From: a virus
Virus record (IMG/VR): IMGVR_UViG_3300025874_000090
Span: 1 to 24,554 of that record
Length of the DNA: 24,554 bases
Direction: 5' to 3' (one strand)
The position numbers were made by a program, and so were the translations under genes. The notes below the pieces were generated by a model. It did not search any database, was not told where the DNA came from, and saw nothing but the letters and a program-made list of their open reading frames with translations. Below, piece by piece: positions 5,400-11,458 of the stretch (positions are counted from its first letter, which is position 1; every line of letters begins with the position of its first letter).

Positions 5400-5795
5400 C
5401 TACCTTATTATTGCTTGAATTACTGACCCACTAAATGGGATATCATACCCGTCGTTTTGCATAGCTCTTATCATATTTAGCCATACTTGTTTTTCATGCC
5501 CAAAAACTGAGCGGTATTTACCTGGGTTAGTCGTTCTGTTGTATGGGTGCTTGCTCATCACACTATGTAAAGAGAACGGAATAGGCATAATAGCCAACTC
5601 ACCAACACGCCACGAAATGCCATTAATCTTGCGTTTAGTTTTGGCGCCAAGAATATGATCAACTTCAAATTGTGAATAGTCGCTAGTTATATGCCCATAC
5701 ATATTAGATAAAAAATATGACTCGTTTGCATATTCAACAACTGTTTCCAGCCATTCTTTTTCAAACGCCGTTTTGCTATGGCCTTTGCTTATCAT
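5400..5795 (-). CDS. Putative HNH-like recombination nuclease
   Basis: A 131-residue protein. The central V-D-H motif (FEVDHILGAKTKRK, about residues 43-56) followed by W.VGELAIMPIP..LH and NP...R..FG.EKQVW resembles the D-H...H core of small phage HNH recombination nucleases that sit beside NinB (in lambdoid phages the NinG, Ref or YbcO slot). The start overlaps the NinB-like stop by ATGA, so the two are co-translated. It probably cuts branched or single-strand recombination intermediates. The exact family is uncertain, and metal-ligand residues are inferred from spacing. Confidence 0.6.
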   Translation of the reverse strand: MISKGHSKTAFEKEWLETVVEYANESYFLSNMYGHITSDYSQFEVDHILGAKTKRKINGISWRVGELAIMPIPFSLHSVMSKHPYNRTTNPGKYRSVFGHEKQVWLNMIRAMQNDGYDIPFSGSVIQAIIR

Positions 5796-6244
5796 AATTT
5801 ATCCGCCCCTTTCATTAATGCGACAATATACAAGTCTTCAGGATGCGATAATTTAGCGCCTAGCTGCTCTGATGCGTAATACTCAAATCTTGCCAAGTAA
5901 TCACTAAACTTTTTAATTGACAGTGTCTTTGTCTCGCTTCTATAGATGATTGTCTCGCCGTTAATGGCTACAACTCGTAATGGCAATAACTTACGTGCAA
6001 TCAATTCGTGTATGTCTTCAGAGCTGCATACAATCCCTTGTGTCATAAACACATGTTTAGCGACTTCACCACACCACATAAAATTTAGCTTGTTTTGTGC
6101 TAGCTTGCGAGTATCGCTTAATTCCTCGATTGTGATTTTAAGCGGCTTATCAGTAGCGGCTAGGAATTTAGTGATAAATCCCCATAGGCGCTTACCGTCT
6201 TCGGTGCTGGTGGCTTTGTTAATTAGGGTGGTTTGCTTATCCAT
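5792..6244 (-). CDS. ninB: NinB-like recombination protein
   Basis: 150 residues, close to lambda NinB in length. After an N-terminal helix, KPLKITIEEL then the diagnostic L-A-Q-N-K-L-N-F-M-W (about residues 49-58, cf. S-x-x-Q-N-x-x-x-W in NinB) begins the core helix. The rest (CSSEDIHELIARKLLPL, then a strand, then SIKKFSDYLARFEYYASEQL) keeps the NinB/YbcN layout, ending with the 'HPEDLY' segment. NinB binds single-stranded DNA and assists RecBCD-independent phage recombination. It overlaps a downstream HNH-like nuclease gene by ATGA and an upstream 59-residue gene by TAATG. Confidence 0.85.
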   Translation of the reverse strand: MDKQTTLINKATSTEDGKRLWGFITKFLAATDKPLKITIEELSDTRKLAQNKLNFMWCGEVAKHVFMTQGIVCSSEDIHELIARKLLPLRVVAINGETIIYRSETKTLSIKKFSDYLARFEYYASEQLGAKLSHPEDLYIVALMKGADKL

Positions 6245-6423
6245 TATTGCGCCTTAGCCTTGTTTAGTTCTTCAACCCAATGAGCGGTAAATTCACCTAA
6301 ATTCATTTGCATTAGCAGCCCTGTATAAACCTTTTGTGCTTTGCGTTCACTCATGCCGTTAAATTCTTTTACTACTTCACCAGTTTTGTCATTGGTTACT
6401 TTTATTGTGATTAGCTTATCCAT
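6244..6423 (-). CDS. Hypothetical 59-residue protein
   Basis: Translating 6423 to 6244 gives 59 residues starting MDKLITIKVTNDKTGEVVKE. Strand-turn-strand (LITIKVTNDKTGEVVKEF) is followed by two helices. It is flanked by TAATG overlaps on both sides, upstream with the RHH-like gene and downstream with NinB, which supports it as a real coupled gene. No family is recognised. Confidence 0.55.
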   Translation of the reverse strand: MDKLITIKVTNDKTGEVVKEFNGMSERKAQKVYTGLLMQMNLGEFTAHWVEELNKAKAQ

Positions 6424-6572
6424 TATTTAAACTCCTTGGCGTGTAGCTTCAAAACTAATTCGCTCATTATCTGAGCCATTGAATAGTCGTGACGGCCATC
6501 TTCTCGACGCTTATCTGATAGCGCCTTTAACTTAGCGTGTATGTTTTTGTTTAGCTGGACTGACTTTGTCAT
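6423..6572 (-). CDS. 49-residue RHH-like protein, first leftward gene
   Basis: Translating 6572 to 6423 gives 49 residues starting MTKSVQLNKNIHAKLKALSD. A strand (KSVQLN), a helix (KNIHAKLKALSDKRR), a turn and a second helix (MAQIMSELVLKLH) make a plausible ribbon-helix-helix DNA-binding protein. It is the first gene leftward of the divergent control region, a typical place for an early regulator, and it overlaps the next gene by TAATG. The ribosome binding site is weak. Confidence 0.6.
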   Translation of the reverse strand: MTKSVQLNKNIHAKLKALSDKRREDGRHDYSMAQIMSELVLKLHAKEFK

Positions 6573-6602
6573 TATTGTTACTCGTTGATTAATTTAGCCC
6601 TG

Positions 6603-6630
6603 ATAATAGCAAGTTATTTAATATTGTCAA
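6603..6630 (-). promoter_or_regulatory. Leftward early sigma70-like promoter
   Basis: In minus-strand sense a perfect TTGACA (6625-6630) and TATTAT (6603-6608, five of six) are 16 bases apart, about 30 bases before the first leftward gene. The palindrome ATATTG-T-CAATAT (6621-6633) covers the -35 and is a candidate operator. Confidence 0.65.
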
Positions 6631-6645
6631 TATATATAAATACAC

Positions 6646-6674
6646 TTGCGTTTAATAAAAGTTACGTGTATTGT
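6646..6674 (+). promoter_or_regulatory. Rightward early sigma70-like promoter
   Basis: TTGCGT (6646-6651), a 17-base spacer and TATTGT (6669-6674) point toward the gene at 6704, which has a GGGAG ribosome binding site. The repeated GTTACG (6661-6666 and 6673-6678) around the -10 could be a regulator site. The same TTGCGT and 17-base spacer occur at the 4202-4230 promoter. Confidence 0.45.
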
Positions 6675-6703
6675 TACGGCTCAATTAATCGGGAGATGGA
6701 AAT

Positions 6704-7078
6704 ATGAGTGAAATTAAAACAGTAACGCATGAAGGGCAGGTTTATCAAATTGGCGGGGTTTATGAGTTTAGTGATGAGGGCATCTATTGGTACGTAGATT
6801 CACTCATATCAATTGATGGTTCAAAAAAACACCCTGTGAAGGGCGGTTGTTGGGAATGGAAGCTAATCAAAGAATCTAAGCGTAAAATCGGCACAATAAC
6901 ACCCGCACCCGTCGAACTTGTTGATGGTGCTGCTTATACGTTTGATGGTAGAGGCTGCAATCGCCATCACGCAGGCATATATGACGAGAGACAAGGTATA
7001 TTTAGCATCTCTCAGGGTCAGTGGGTTGACTTGGAAAGCGCCACAAACATCCGCTTAATGACAGTAGGGAGTGAATAA
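6704..7078 (+). CDS. Hypothetical 124-residue protein, first rightward gene
   Basis: A 124-residue protein with two similar strand-rich halves: THEGQVYQIGGVYEFSDEGI near the N-terminus and 'VELVDGAAYTFDGRG' near residue 75, each suggesting an SH3-like barrel starting V-Y/A-Y-x-F. It opens the plus-strand recombination operon behind the predicted promoter. Proteins of this kind are common unannotated early phage products. The family and function are unknown. Confidence 0.6.
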   Translation: MSEIKTVTHEGQVYQIGGVYEFSDEGIYWYVDSLISIDGSKKHPVKGGCWEWKLIKESKRKIGTITPAPVELVDGAAYTFDGRGCNRHHAGIYDERQGIFSISQGQWVDLESATNIRLMTVGSE

Positions 7079-7079
7079 G

Positions 7080-7751
7080 ATGAGCAAAGAAAACTTAAAG
7101 CTTTGGGATAAAGTTAAAACACCAGAAACAAAATATACTAAAAAAGTATCAATGAGGGGAGGCTATACTGCCACATCACCTCAGTATTTAATTATGCTGG
7201 CAACAGAACATTTGGGATCGTACGGAGCAGGCTTTGGGCTATCTACCAGCGAATTTGATTATAGTTTACTGAATGAGTTTAGGCTGGCAATACATACAGC
7301 TACATTCTTTTATGTTTTAGATGGCGTAAGGAATGAGTTCCCAATTACAAATACGGTGGAAGTCGTCAGTAAAAACGGCCATGTTGATACAGACTACGCT
7401 AAAAAAGTTGAGACCAACACGTTATGTAAGGCATTATCTAAAATCGGATTTGCGGCAGATGTTTACATGGGCATGTTTGATGATGGAAATTATCTGCAAG
7501 AAGTTGAGAACGAACAAGCAATACAAAACGCATCAGATAAAGATGCTGAACGCGCCAAGCAAGCTCAGGAGTTGACCGATGAATTTGACAAGGTGATTGG
7601 CCAGATAAATGAAGCTAGAAGCTTGAGCGAACTTGAGGGTCTTTACAAATCGCTAGCTCGCAAGTTAAAGGATAAGTCACTGCAACTCAAACTATCTAAA
7701 GCCAAAGATTTAATTAAAGCTAAACTGGAGAAAGACAATGCAGCTATATAA
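7080..7751 (+). CDS. Single-strand annealing protein (Erf/Rad52-like recombinase)
   Basis: 223 residues from ATG 7080 (GGGAG about 9 bases upstream); the GTG at 7071 is less likely. The pattern GGYTATSPQYLIMLATEHLG, GS.GAGFGL, FPITNTVEVVS, then D-T-D-Y-A-K-K-V-E-T-N-T-L-C-K-A-L-S-K-I-G-F and a 'GMFDDGNYL' end is shared by phage annealing proteins of the Erf/Rad52-like group, where the 'K..T....KAL...GF.AD' helix is typical. Residues about 165-223 are a charged helical tail. It anneals complementary single strands during phage recombination, with the neighbouring SSB and Gp157 genes as partners. Confidence 0.72.
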   Translation: MSKENLKLWDKVKTPETKYTKKVSMRGGYTATSPQYLIMLATEHLGSYGAGFGLSTSEFDYSLLNEFRLAIHTATFFYVLDGVRNEFPITNTVEVVSKNGHVDTDYAKKVETNTLCKALSKIGFAADVYMGMFDDGNYLQEVENEQAIQNASDKDAERAKQAQELTDEFDKVIGQINEARSLSELEGLYKSLARKLKDKSLQLKLSKAKDLIKAKLEKDNAAI

Positions 7752-8220
7752 AATGACATCGGATATAAAAAAGCTACATGATATGGATGATTTAGATCCA
7801 GACACGCTGGCTGATACGCTTGATGGTATGCTTGTTGAATTTGAAGAGAAGGGGGTTGCTATTATGGCGCTCTCTGCAAACTGGCAAGCAGACATTAATG
7901 CCGTTAGCTCTGAGATTGAGCGGCTAACAAATATTAAAAAATCCATGACAGCAAAAACAGATAAATTAAAGGATTATCTTAGATTCAACATGGAGCACTC
8001 AGGGGTAAGCAAGATATCATCCGAGTTATTCACAGCATCATTAAGAAAGCCAAGCGACATTGTTTCAATTGTTGATATGGACATGCTGCCAGATGAATTT
8101 GTTAGCATAAAAACATCAATACAAGCTGATAAAGTGGCAATAAAAAAAGCACTAAAAGAAGGTGTAGATGTACCAGGTGCTAAATTAGAAAAAGGCAAAT
8201 CTAGCCTTCTATTAAAATAA
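7738..8220 (+). CDS. Gp157-like (siphovirus Gp157 family) protein
   Basis: A 160-residue protein. The N-terminal half is a long charged helix (about residues 20-80) with a coiled-coil region, I..LK..L...M followed by the family hallmark 'LFTASLRKPSDIVSIVD', then the 'LP.EF......ADK..IKKALKEG..VPGAKLEK' ending. This is the conserved shape of the Gp157 family seen beside annealing recombinases. Its biochemical role is not known. It overlaps the annealing-protein gene by 14 bases and has GGAGA before its ATG. Confidence 0.82.
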   Translation: MQLYKMTSDIKKLHDMDDLDPDTLADTLDGMLVEFEEKGVAIMALSANWQADINAVSSEIERLTNIKKSMTAKTDKLKDYLRFNMEHSGVSKISSELFTASLRKPSDIVSIVDMDMLPDEFVSIKTSIQADKVAIKKALKEGVDVPGAKLEKGKSSLLLK

Positions 8221-8244
8221 CTATTAACTATTAAGGAATAACAA

Positions 8245-8697
8245 ATGCACATAGTACACGGCGAATTAAGAAAAGCACCCTATATCAAATCTGGTGTAGG
8301 TAAAGACGGGCAATCAACAATGTTTATCGTTGAGCTGTCAGAGGTAATTAAAGACTATAAAACTGGCGAAAAGTCATATACAAATTATAGTGCAATGCTG
8401 TTTGCTGCTAGCCCAGCGCATATTGATCATTATAGTAAAACGATAGTGGAAGGCAACTTCATTGTTTTGACTGCTGAGAAGCTTAAGATTGAAGTCAGCG
8501 AGTGCGGTAAATACACTAAGCTAATGATGGATAATGCAAGGCTTGAAGGCAGTGGGTATATTGCACAAGCCAGCCAAGGCCAGCCGCAACAGCAAGCACA
8601 GCGACCAGCACAGCAGCAGCAACAAAGGCCAGCGCAACAGAATCAACCGCCGATGGTAGAGCCTAATTTTGAGTTCGATGACGATTTGCAATTTTAA
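8245..8697 (+). CDS. ssb: Single-stranded DNA-binding protein
   Basis: A 150-residue protein with an OB-fold-like N-domain (about residues 1-112, strands such as STMFIVELSEVI and NFIVLTAEKLKIEV), a Q/P-rich flexible linker (PQQQAQRPAQQQQQRPAQ), and an acidic tip ending DDDLQF that matches the SSB C-terminal interaction motif (usually DDDIPF; here LQ replaces IP). SSB protects replication and recombination intermediates and recruits partners through the tip. It sits between Gp157 and a VRR-NUC nuclease, a common recombination cassette order. Confidence 0.85.
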   Translation: MHIVHGELRKAPYIKSGVGKDGQSTMFIVELSEVIKDYKTGEKSYTNYSAMLFAASPAHIDHYSKTIVEGNFIVLTAEKLKIEVSECGKYTKLMMDNARLEGSGYIAQASQGQPQQQAQRPAQQQQQRPAQQNQPPMVEPNFEFDDDLQF

Positions 8698-9027
8698 ATG
8701 CTAACCGAACACCAAGAGCAGAAAATGTTCGTTAAGTGGTTTGAACTGCAATATCCAAAGGTCAAAATATTTGCAGTTCCTAATGGTGGTAACAGAAATG
8801 TTATCACCGCCACTATGCTAAAAGCCGAGGGCGTCCGTAAGGGCGTCCCTGACTTGTTTATACCTGAATGGCTTCTATGGATAGAGATGAAGCGAGTTAA
8901 GGGCGGCAAGCTATCACCAGAGCAGTCTAGTTGGATTGATTACCTAAACGGTTGCGGCCATACGGCTTTAGTTGCTAATGGGTTTGACGAAGCTAAGAGC
9001 ATAATAGATAAAAGGCATGACAAATGA
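8698..9027 (+). CDS. VRR-NUC domain nuclease
   Basis: A 109-residue protein matching the VRR-NUC fold: an N-terminal E-H-x-x-Q helix, V-P-N-G-G (27-31), then K-G-V-P-D-L (48-53), W-I-E-M-K (61-65) and the K..PEQ..W helix. D52, E63 and K65 form the PD-(D/E)XK catalytic set. Stand-alone phage VRR-NUC proteins cleave Holliday-junction-like or flap DNA. The ATG follows the SSB stop with no gap, and its end overlaps the DUF3310 gene by ATGA, so it belongs to the recombination operon. Confidence 0.88.
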   Translation: MLTEHQEQKMFVKWFELQYPKVKIFAVPNGGNRNVITATMLKAEGVRKGVPDLFIPEWLLWIEMKRVKGGKLSPEQSSWIDYLNGCGHTALVANGFDEAKSIIDKRHDK

Positions 9028-9317
9028 AACATGACGCAGTTAACAACCCAAAGCATTATGACTTGTTCCCTGGTGAGCAGAGCATCGACCTGATTGAGAA
9101 GTGCTTAACGCCAGAGGAATTTAGGGGCTTTCTAAAAGGCAATTGCTTGAAGTACCGTATTAGAGCAGGCAACAAAGGCGATTTAAAGCAAGATATTGAC
9201 AAAGCTGATTGGTATCAATCTAAGCTATGGGGCTTAGAAACGGTATGGCCGGAGTCAGAAGAACGAATTGATATCATCTCTCACAACGGCCCGACAGGAG
9301 AACATTATAGTGATTAA
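9024..9317 (+). CDS. DUF3310 protein
   Basis: A 97-residue protein with the DUF3310 signature: NNPKHYDLFPG (N-P-x-H-Y), E.I......L....F.GFLKGNCLKYRIRAGNKGD, then K.D..KA.WYQ..L. This domain also forms the C-terminus of T7 gp1.7, a nucleotide kinase, but its own role is unknown. Its stop overlaps the GTG of the truncated methyltransferase-like frame, a configuration that would couple it to a methyltransferase gene if that were intact. Confidence 0.85.
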   Translation: MKHDAVNNPKHYDLFPGEQSIDLIEKCLTPEEFRGFLKGNCLKYRIRAGNKGDLKQDIDKADWYQSKLWGLETVWPESEERIDIISHNGPTGEHYSD

Positions 9318-9357
9318 GTTACTACAAGGCGATTGTCTTGAGCGAATAATTAAATAA
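9310..9357 (+). pseudogene. Remnant of a DNA methyltransferase gene (first 15 codons)
   Basis: A GTG overlapping the DUF3310 stop opens a frame translating to VIKLLQGDCLERIIK then stop. (M/V)-I-K-L-x-x-G-D-C-L-E is the stereotyped start of phage DNA methyltransferases of the class that continues with a DPPY motif. Here the frame stops 15 codons in, and the next ORF is an HNH endonuclease. The simplest reading is that the rest was lost or replaced when the HNH gene arrived. With only 15 codons, a chance match cannot be excluded. Confidence 0.5.
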
Positions 9358-9413
9358 GCTTTGCCATTATCGACACTAACGGTTACCATTGCTAGAAATA
9401 ACTAGGAGGTTTT

Positions 9414-10031
9414 ATGTTTAATAAGAGACGAACCACACATGGTAACAGAACGGTTAAAAATACTAGCGGCGCGTATACGTCTTGGAAGTGCATGAAGGCT
9501 AGGTGCTACAACGATAATAACGACAGTTACCCGCATTATGGAGAAAGAGGCATTGAAGTCTGTGAGAGGTGGTTGTTTAGCTTTGAAAACTTCTTGTCTG
9601 ATATGGGTAATAGACCAATCGGAAGAACCATAGATAGAATTGACGGAAATAAAGGCTATTCCCCTGGAAACTGTAGGTGGGCAACAAATAGAGAGCAGGC
9701 TTTGAATAGGAAAAACGTGGAAGTTATAGAGTTTAAAGGTGAAATGCTAACGCTTTCTGATATAGCTAGGAAATACTCTGTGCCACAAACAACGCTTTAC
9801 AGGCGTTATAGGCAAGGGATTAGAGGTGATGAGCTTTTAGATAGAAGCAACCGGAATAAATTACTTCGCGGAGACAAAAGCGCTAACACTAAATACAATG
9901 ACAAACAAAAAATAGAGATGATTAAAATGGTAAGTGAAGGAATGACGCAATTACAGGTTTCAAAAATCTTCGGGTGTTCTCAATACACTGTCAGCACAGC
10001 TTTATCATCGATCACTACAAATAATAATTAA
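9414..10031 (+). CDS. Free-standing HNH homing endonuclease with HTH tail
   Basis: A 205-residue basic protein. Residues about 20-95 carry the family pattern Y.SWK.M..RCY, then 'HYGERGIEVCERW', F.NFL.DMG, T-I-D-R-I-D and SPGNCRWAT..EQ..N, the HNH-type core of phage homing endonucleases. The C-terminal half has two HTH-like segments: LSDIARKYSVPQTTLYRRYR and TQLQVSKIFGCSQYTVSTAL, a typical DNA-recognition tail. The RBS is nearly ideal (AGGAGGT, 5 bases before ATG), stronger than its neighbours'. It directly follows a truncated methyltransferase start and is followed by a 17-bp stem-loop, consistent with recent insertion. Confidence 0.85.
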   Translation: MFNKRRTTHGNRTVKNTSGAYTSWKCMKARCYNDNNDSYPHYGERGIEVCERWLFSFENFLSDMGNRPIGRTIDRIDGNKGYSPGNCRWATNREQALNRKNVEVIEFKGEMLTLSDIARKYSVPQTTLYRRYRQGIRGDELLDRSNRNKLLRGDKSANTKYNDKQKIEMIKMVSEGMTQLQVSKIFGCSQYTVSTALSSITTNNN

Positions 10032-10034
10032 ATA

Positions 10035-10081
10035 AACTTAACGCTTTACACTCTAATTAAACGGGTGTAAAGCGTTAAGTT
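10035..10081. repeat. Perfect 17-bp inverted repeat (stem-loop) after the HNH gene
   Basis: AACTTAACGCTTTACAC (10035-10051) is the exact reverse complement of 10065-10081, with a 13-base loop. It starts four bases after the HNH stop codon. No T run follows on either strand, so it is not a standard intrinsic terminator. Confidence 0.8.
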
Positions 10082-10093
10082 AAGTTAAGTTAA
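10074..10093. repeat. Four tandem GTTAA units
   Basis: GTTAA occurs four times head to tail, the first copy inside the right arm of the 17-bp inverted repeat. It lies just upstream of the ribosome binding site of the gene at 10112. Slippage at this tract could change leader length. Confidence 0.75.
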
Positions 10094-10111
10094 TCAATTA
10101 AAGAGGTTTTT

Positions 10112-10393
10112 ATGCAAAACATGTTAGATAACATTCCAATTGGCACAAATACGGACTGCCATACTTTGCCGCCTGACTTGGCTCAAATGACTGATGATAT
10201 TTTAGTTAATGGGTTTTGTGAAAAATCAGGATTGACGCTTGATGAAGTAATAGACACTGCTGAAACAGATGTCACTCAGTACGTATCTATATTAAAGCAC
10301 TTGGTAACTCATCAGTCACATTCAGCCAAGGTAGAAGCTAAAAAATACGTTCAAGAATTAGCGTATAAAATGCTGGAGAGGCTTTACAAATGA
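10112..10393 (+). CDS. Hypothetical 93-residue protein
   Basis: A 93-residue acidic protein starting MQNMLDNIPIGTNTDCHTLP. The C-terminal two-thirds is helical (LTLDEVIDTA, YVSILKHLV, VEAKKYVQELAYKMLERLY). It has a good RBS (AAAGAGG) and overlaps the XRE-type gene by ATGA. It may work with that regulator, but no family is recognised. Confidence 0.55.
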   Translation: MQNMLDNIPIGTNTDCHTLPPDLAQMTDDILVNGFCEKSGLTLDEVIDTAETDVTQYVSILKHLVTHQSHSAKVEAKKYVQELAYKMLERLYK

Positions 10394-10593
10394 TTGAGTA
10401 TAAAAAGTTGTTGCGTGAAGCCCTTGCGCTAGCAAAATCAAAAGGCATTAAGAAAAAAGATATTGTGCAAATATCTGGGGTCAGCAATGCGACTATTACT
10501 AAGTGGCTTAATGGTAAGCAAAAGCCGACAATATTAAACCTGGCCGCTGTCATTAATGCGTGCGGCAAACAGCTTAAATTGAGAATGATATGA
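10390..10593 (+). CDS. Small XRE-type helix-turn-helix protein
   Basis: 67 residues. A helix (YKKLLREALALAKSKGIKKK) leads into a classic HTH: DIVQISGVSNATITKWLNGK (about residues 24-43), then 'KPTILNLAAVINACGKQL', the pattern of Cro/XRE repressor domains, with little else. It sits second to last but two in the plus-strand operon and is coupled to both neighbours by ATGA. It could be a Cro-like regulator or an antitoxin-type protein. No toxin partner is clear, since the upstream gene does not look like a RelE/HigB toxin. Confidence 0.75.
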   Translation: MIEYKKLLREALALAKSKGIKKKDIVQISGVSNATITKWLNGKQKPTILNLAAVINACGKQLKLRMI

Positions 10594-10757
10594 GCAGATA
10601 TAACACCGATTCAGTATTTAGATGTGTGTCAAACATGCGCGAACTTATACGACTTTATAGCAAAGAGCATAAAAACACCGGGCAACTTGCTATTATATTT
10701 AAGTGTAGCCGCGAAGAGGTTGAGCGGGCTCTGAAATCACAGGGGCAATTACTATGA
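10590..10757 (+). CDS. Small HTH-like protein, 55 residues
   Basis: Translating 10590-10757 gives 55 residues starting MSRYNTDSVFRCVSNMRELI. Residues about 30-52 (TGQLAIIFKCSREEVERALK) have a helix, a C-S turn and a second helix like the HTH proteins on the minus strand. The start overlaps the XRE-type gene's stop, and the stop overlaps the next gene's ATG. It is probably a DNA-binding accessory protein. The fold call is by eye. Confidence 0.55.
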   Translation: MSRYNTDSVFRCVSNMRELIRLYSKEHKNTGQLAIIFKCSREEVERALKSQGQLL

Positions 10758-10861
10758 ATAAGCAATCAAACGCTAATCACACAGACTCGCTAATTGATGC
10801 AGCTTTAGCTTGTGGGGCAATGTTTGCATTAGTTGGTGTAATGATGTATTTTTTGATTTAG
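10754..10861 (+). CDS. Tiny 35-residue membrane protein
   Basis: Translating 10754-10861 gives 35 residues starting MNKQSNANHTDSLIDAALAC. A polar start is followed by one hydrophobic segment (about residues 15-35, ALACGAMFALVGVMMYFLI). It overlaps the upstream gene by ATGA and is the last plus-strand gene before the terminator region. Function unknown. Confidence 0.5.
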   Translation: MNKQSNANHTDSLIDAALACGAMFALVGVMMYFLI

Positions 10862-10888
10862 TTTTTACCCTGACTAATACCAGCCTCG

Positions 10889-10907
10889 CCCCTTAATTGG
10901 GGTTTTT
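10889..10907 (+). terminator. Short intrinsic terminator of the plus-strand operon
   Basis: CCCC-TTAATT-GGGG followed by TTTTT, 27 bases after the last plus-strand stop codon. The stem can extend by AATT pairing inside the loop. Confidence 0.55.
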
Positions 10908-10974
10908 GGGTGCCAGCGTTAAGTCGTTGGTATGCAGGCTTGTTAGCGCGAACCTGCAAACCCTAAGACCCTTT

Positions 10975-11019
10975 GACCCGCACGATACCCTTTACGAACA
11001 TCAGGTGCGGGTCTTTTTT
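10975..11019 (+). terminator. Strong intrinsic terminator of the plus-strand operon
   Basis: GACCCGCAC (10975-10983) pairs perfectly with GTGCGGGTC (11005-11013), followed by six T (11014-11019). It faces the minus-strand late operon, and the T run touches the stop codon of the holin gene. Confidence 0.8.
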
Positions 11020-11458
11020 ATTTCAAAGAGTCAGAGTGTACATTGTGTTTCTTTTCGTAGGTTCTTTGCGCGGCTAATCCCAGCATTCCCAAAAGAAGCG
11101 TCATTAAATCGCTAATATCTAATTGCGGCGCGCCCTTTAAATCCACATCAAATAAAAATGCTATCCATGATATTAGTGGTTGAAATATGAAATTCCAAGC
11201 AATACCGAATCCGCAAACCCACCCAATGAACGGGCGCCATCCAGAGACGAATAAGCTCTTGCTAGCGGCTTCTATCTTGTTGATGTCCATTTGACCTAGT
11301 AGCAATTGCACTTCAGCTTGCAGTCCTGCCAAGTCGCCACCTTGAGCAAGTTTCGCCAGCTTTAAGTGCGCATCTGCTTGCTGTGCTGGATCAGGCCAGA
11401 TTCTACTAATAGCCATCCTGCCGATATCTAAAGCCGCGCTGATTGGATCAAAGCTCAT
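11018..11458 (-). CDS. Holin, GTA-type three-transmembrane family
   Basis: A 146-residue protein. The N-terminal half is an amphipathic helix (about residues 1-65) with an A/L/Q-rich 'QADAHLKLAKLAQ' segment. Residues about 66-130 carry the family pattern SLFVSGWRPFIGWVCGFGIAWN, a second span near 'PLISWIAFLF', then LD...LMTLLLGMLGLAAQRTYEK. This SGWRPFIGW...GMLGL..RTYEK arrangement is the GTA_holin_3TM type. It makes membrane lesions that trigger lysis. It is the last late gene, coupled to a DUF5675 gene by ATGA, within a lysis group. Confidence 0.85.
   Translation of the reverse strand: MSFDPISAALDIGRMAISRIWPDPAQQADAHLKLAKLAQGGDLAGLQAEVQLLLGQMDINKIEAASKSLFVSGWRPFIGWVCGFGIAWNFIFQPLISWIAFLFDVDLKGAPQLDISDLMTLLLGMLGLAAQRTYEKKHNVHSDSLK

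Larger units (their letters stand above)
10870..11020 (+). ncRNA. Candidate structured RNA between convergent operons
   Basis: About 150 bases without a gene fold in order: ATACCA (10877-10882) with TGGTAT (10928-10933) enclosing a CCCC/GGGG hairpin, then TGCAGG (10933-10938) with CCTGCA (10953-10958), then the 9-bp terminator stem. This is more structure than needed for termination alone. A processed 3' UTR or small RNA is possible; a run of ordinary terminators is the simpler alternative. Confidence 0.3.

Noticed and set aside
10112-10593. Toxin-antitoxin pair
   Set aside because: The XRE-type protein could be an antitoxin, but the 93-residue partner lacks any RelE/HigB or other toxin motif, is acidic and helical.
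10897-11115. Plus-strand ORF of 72 codons
   Set aside because: Runs through both terminators and antisense into the holin gene.
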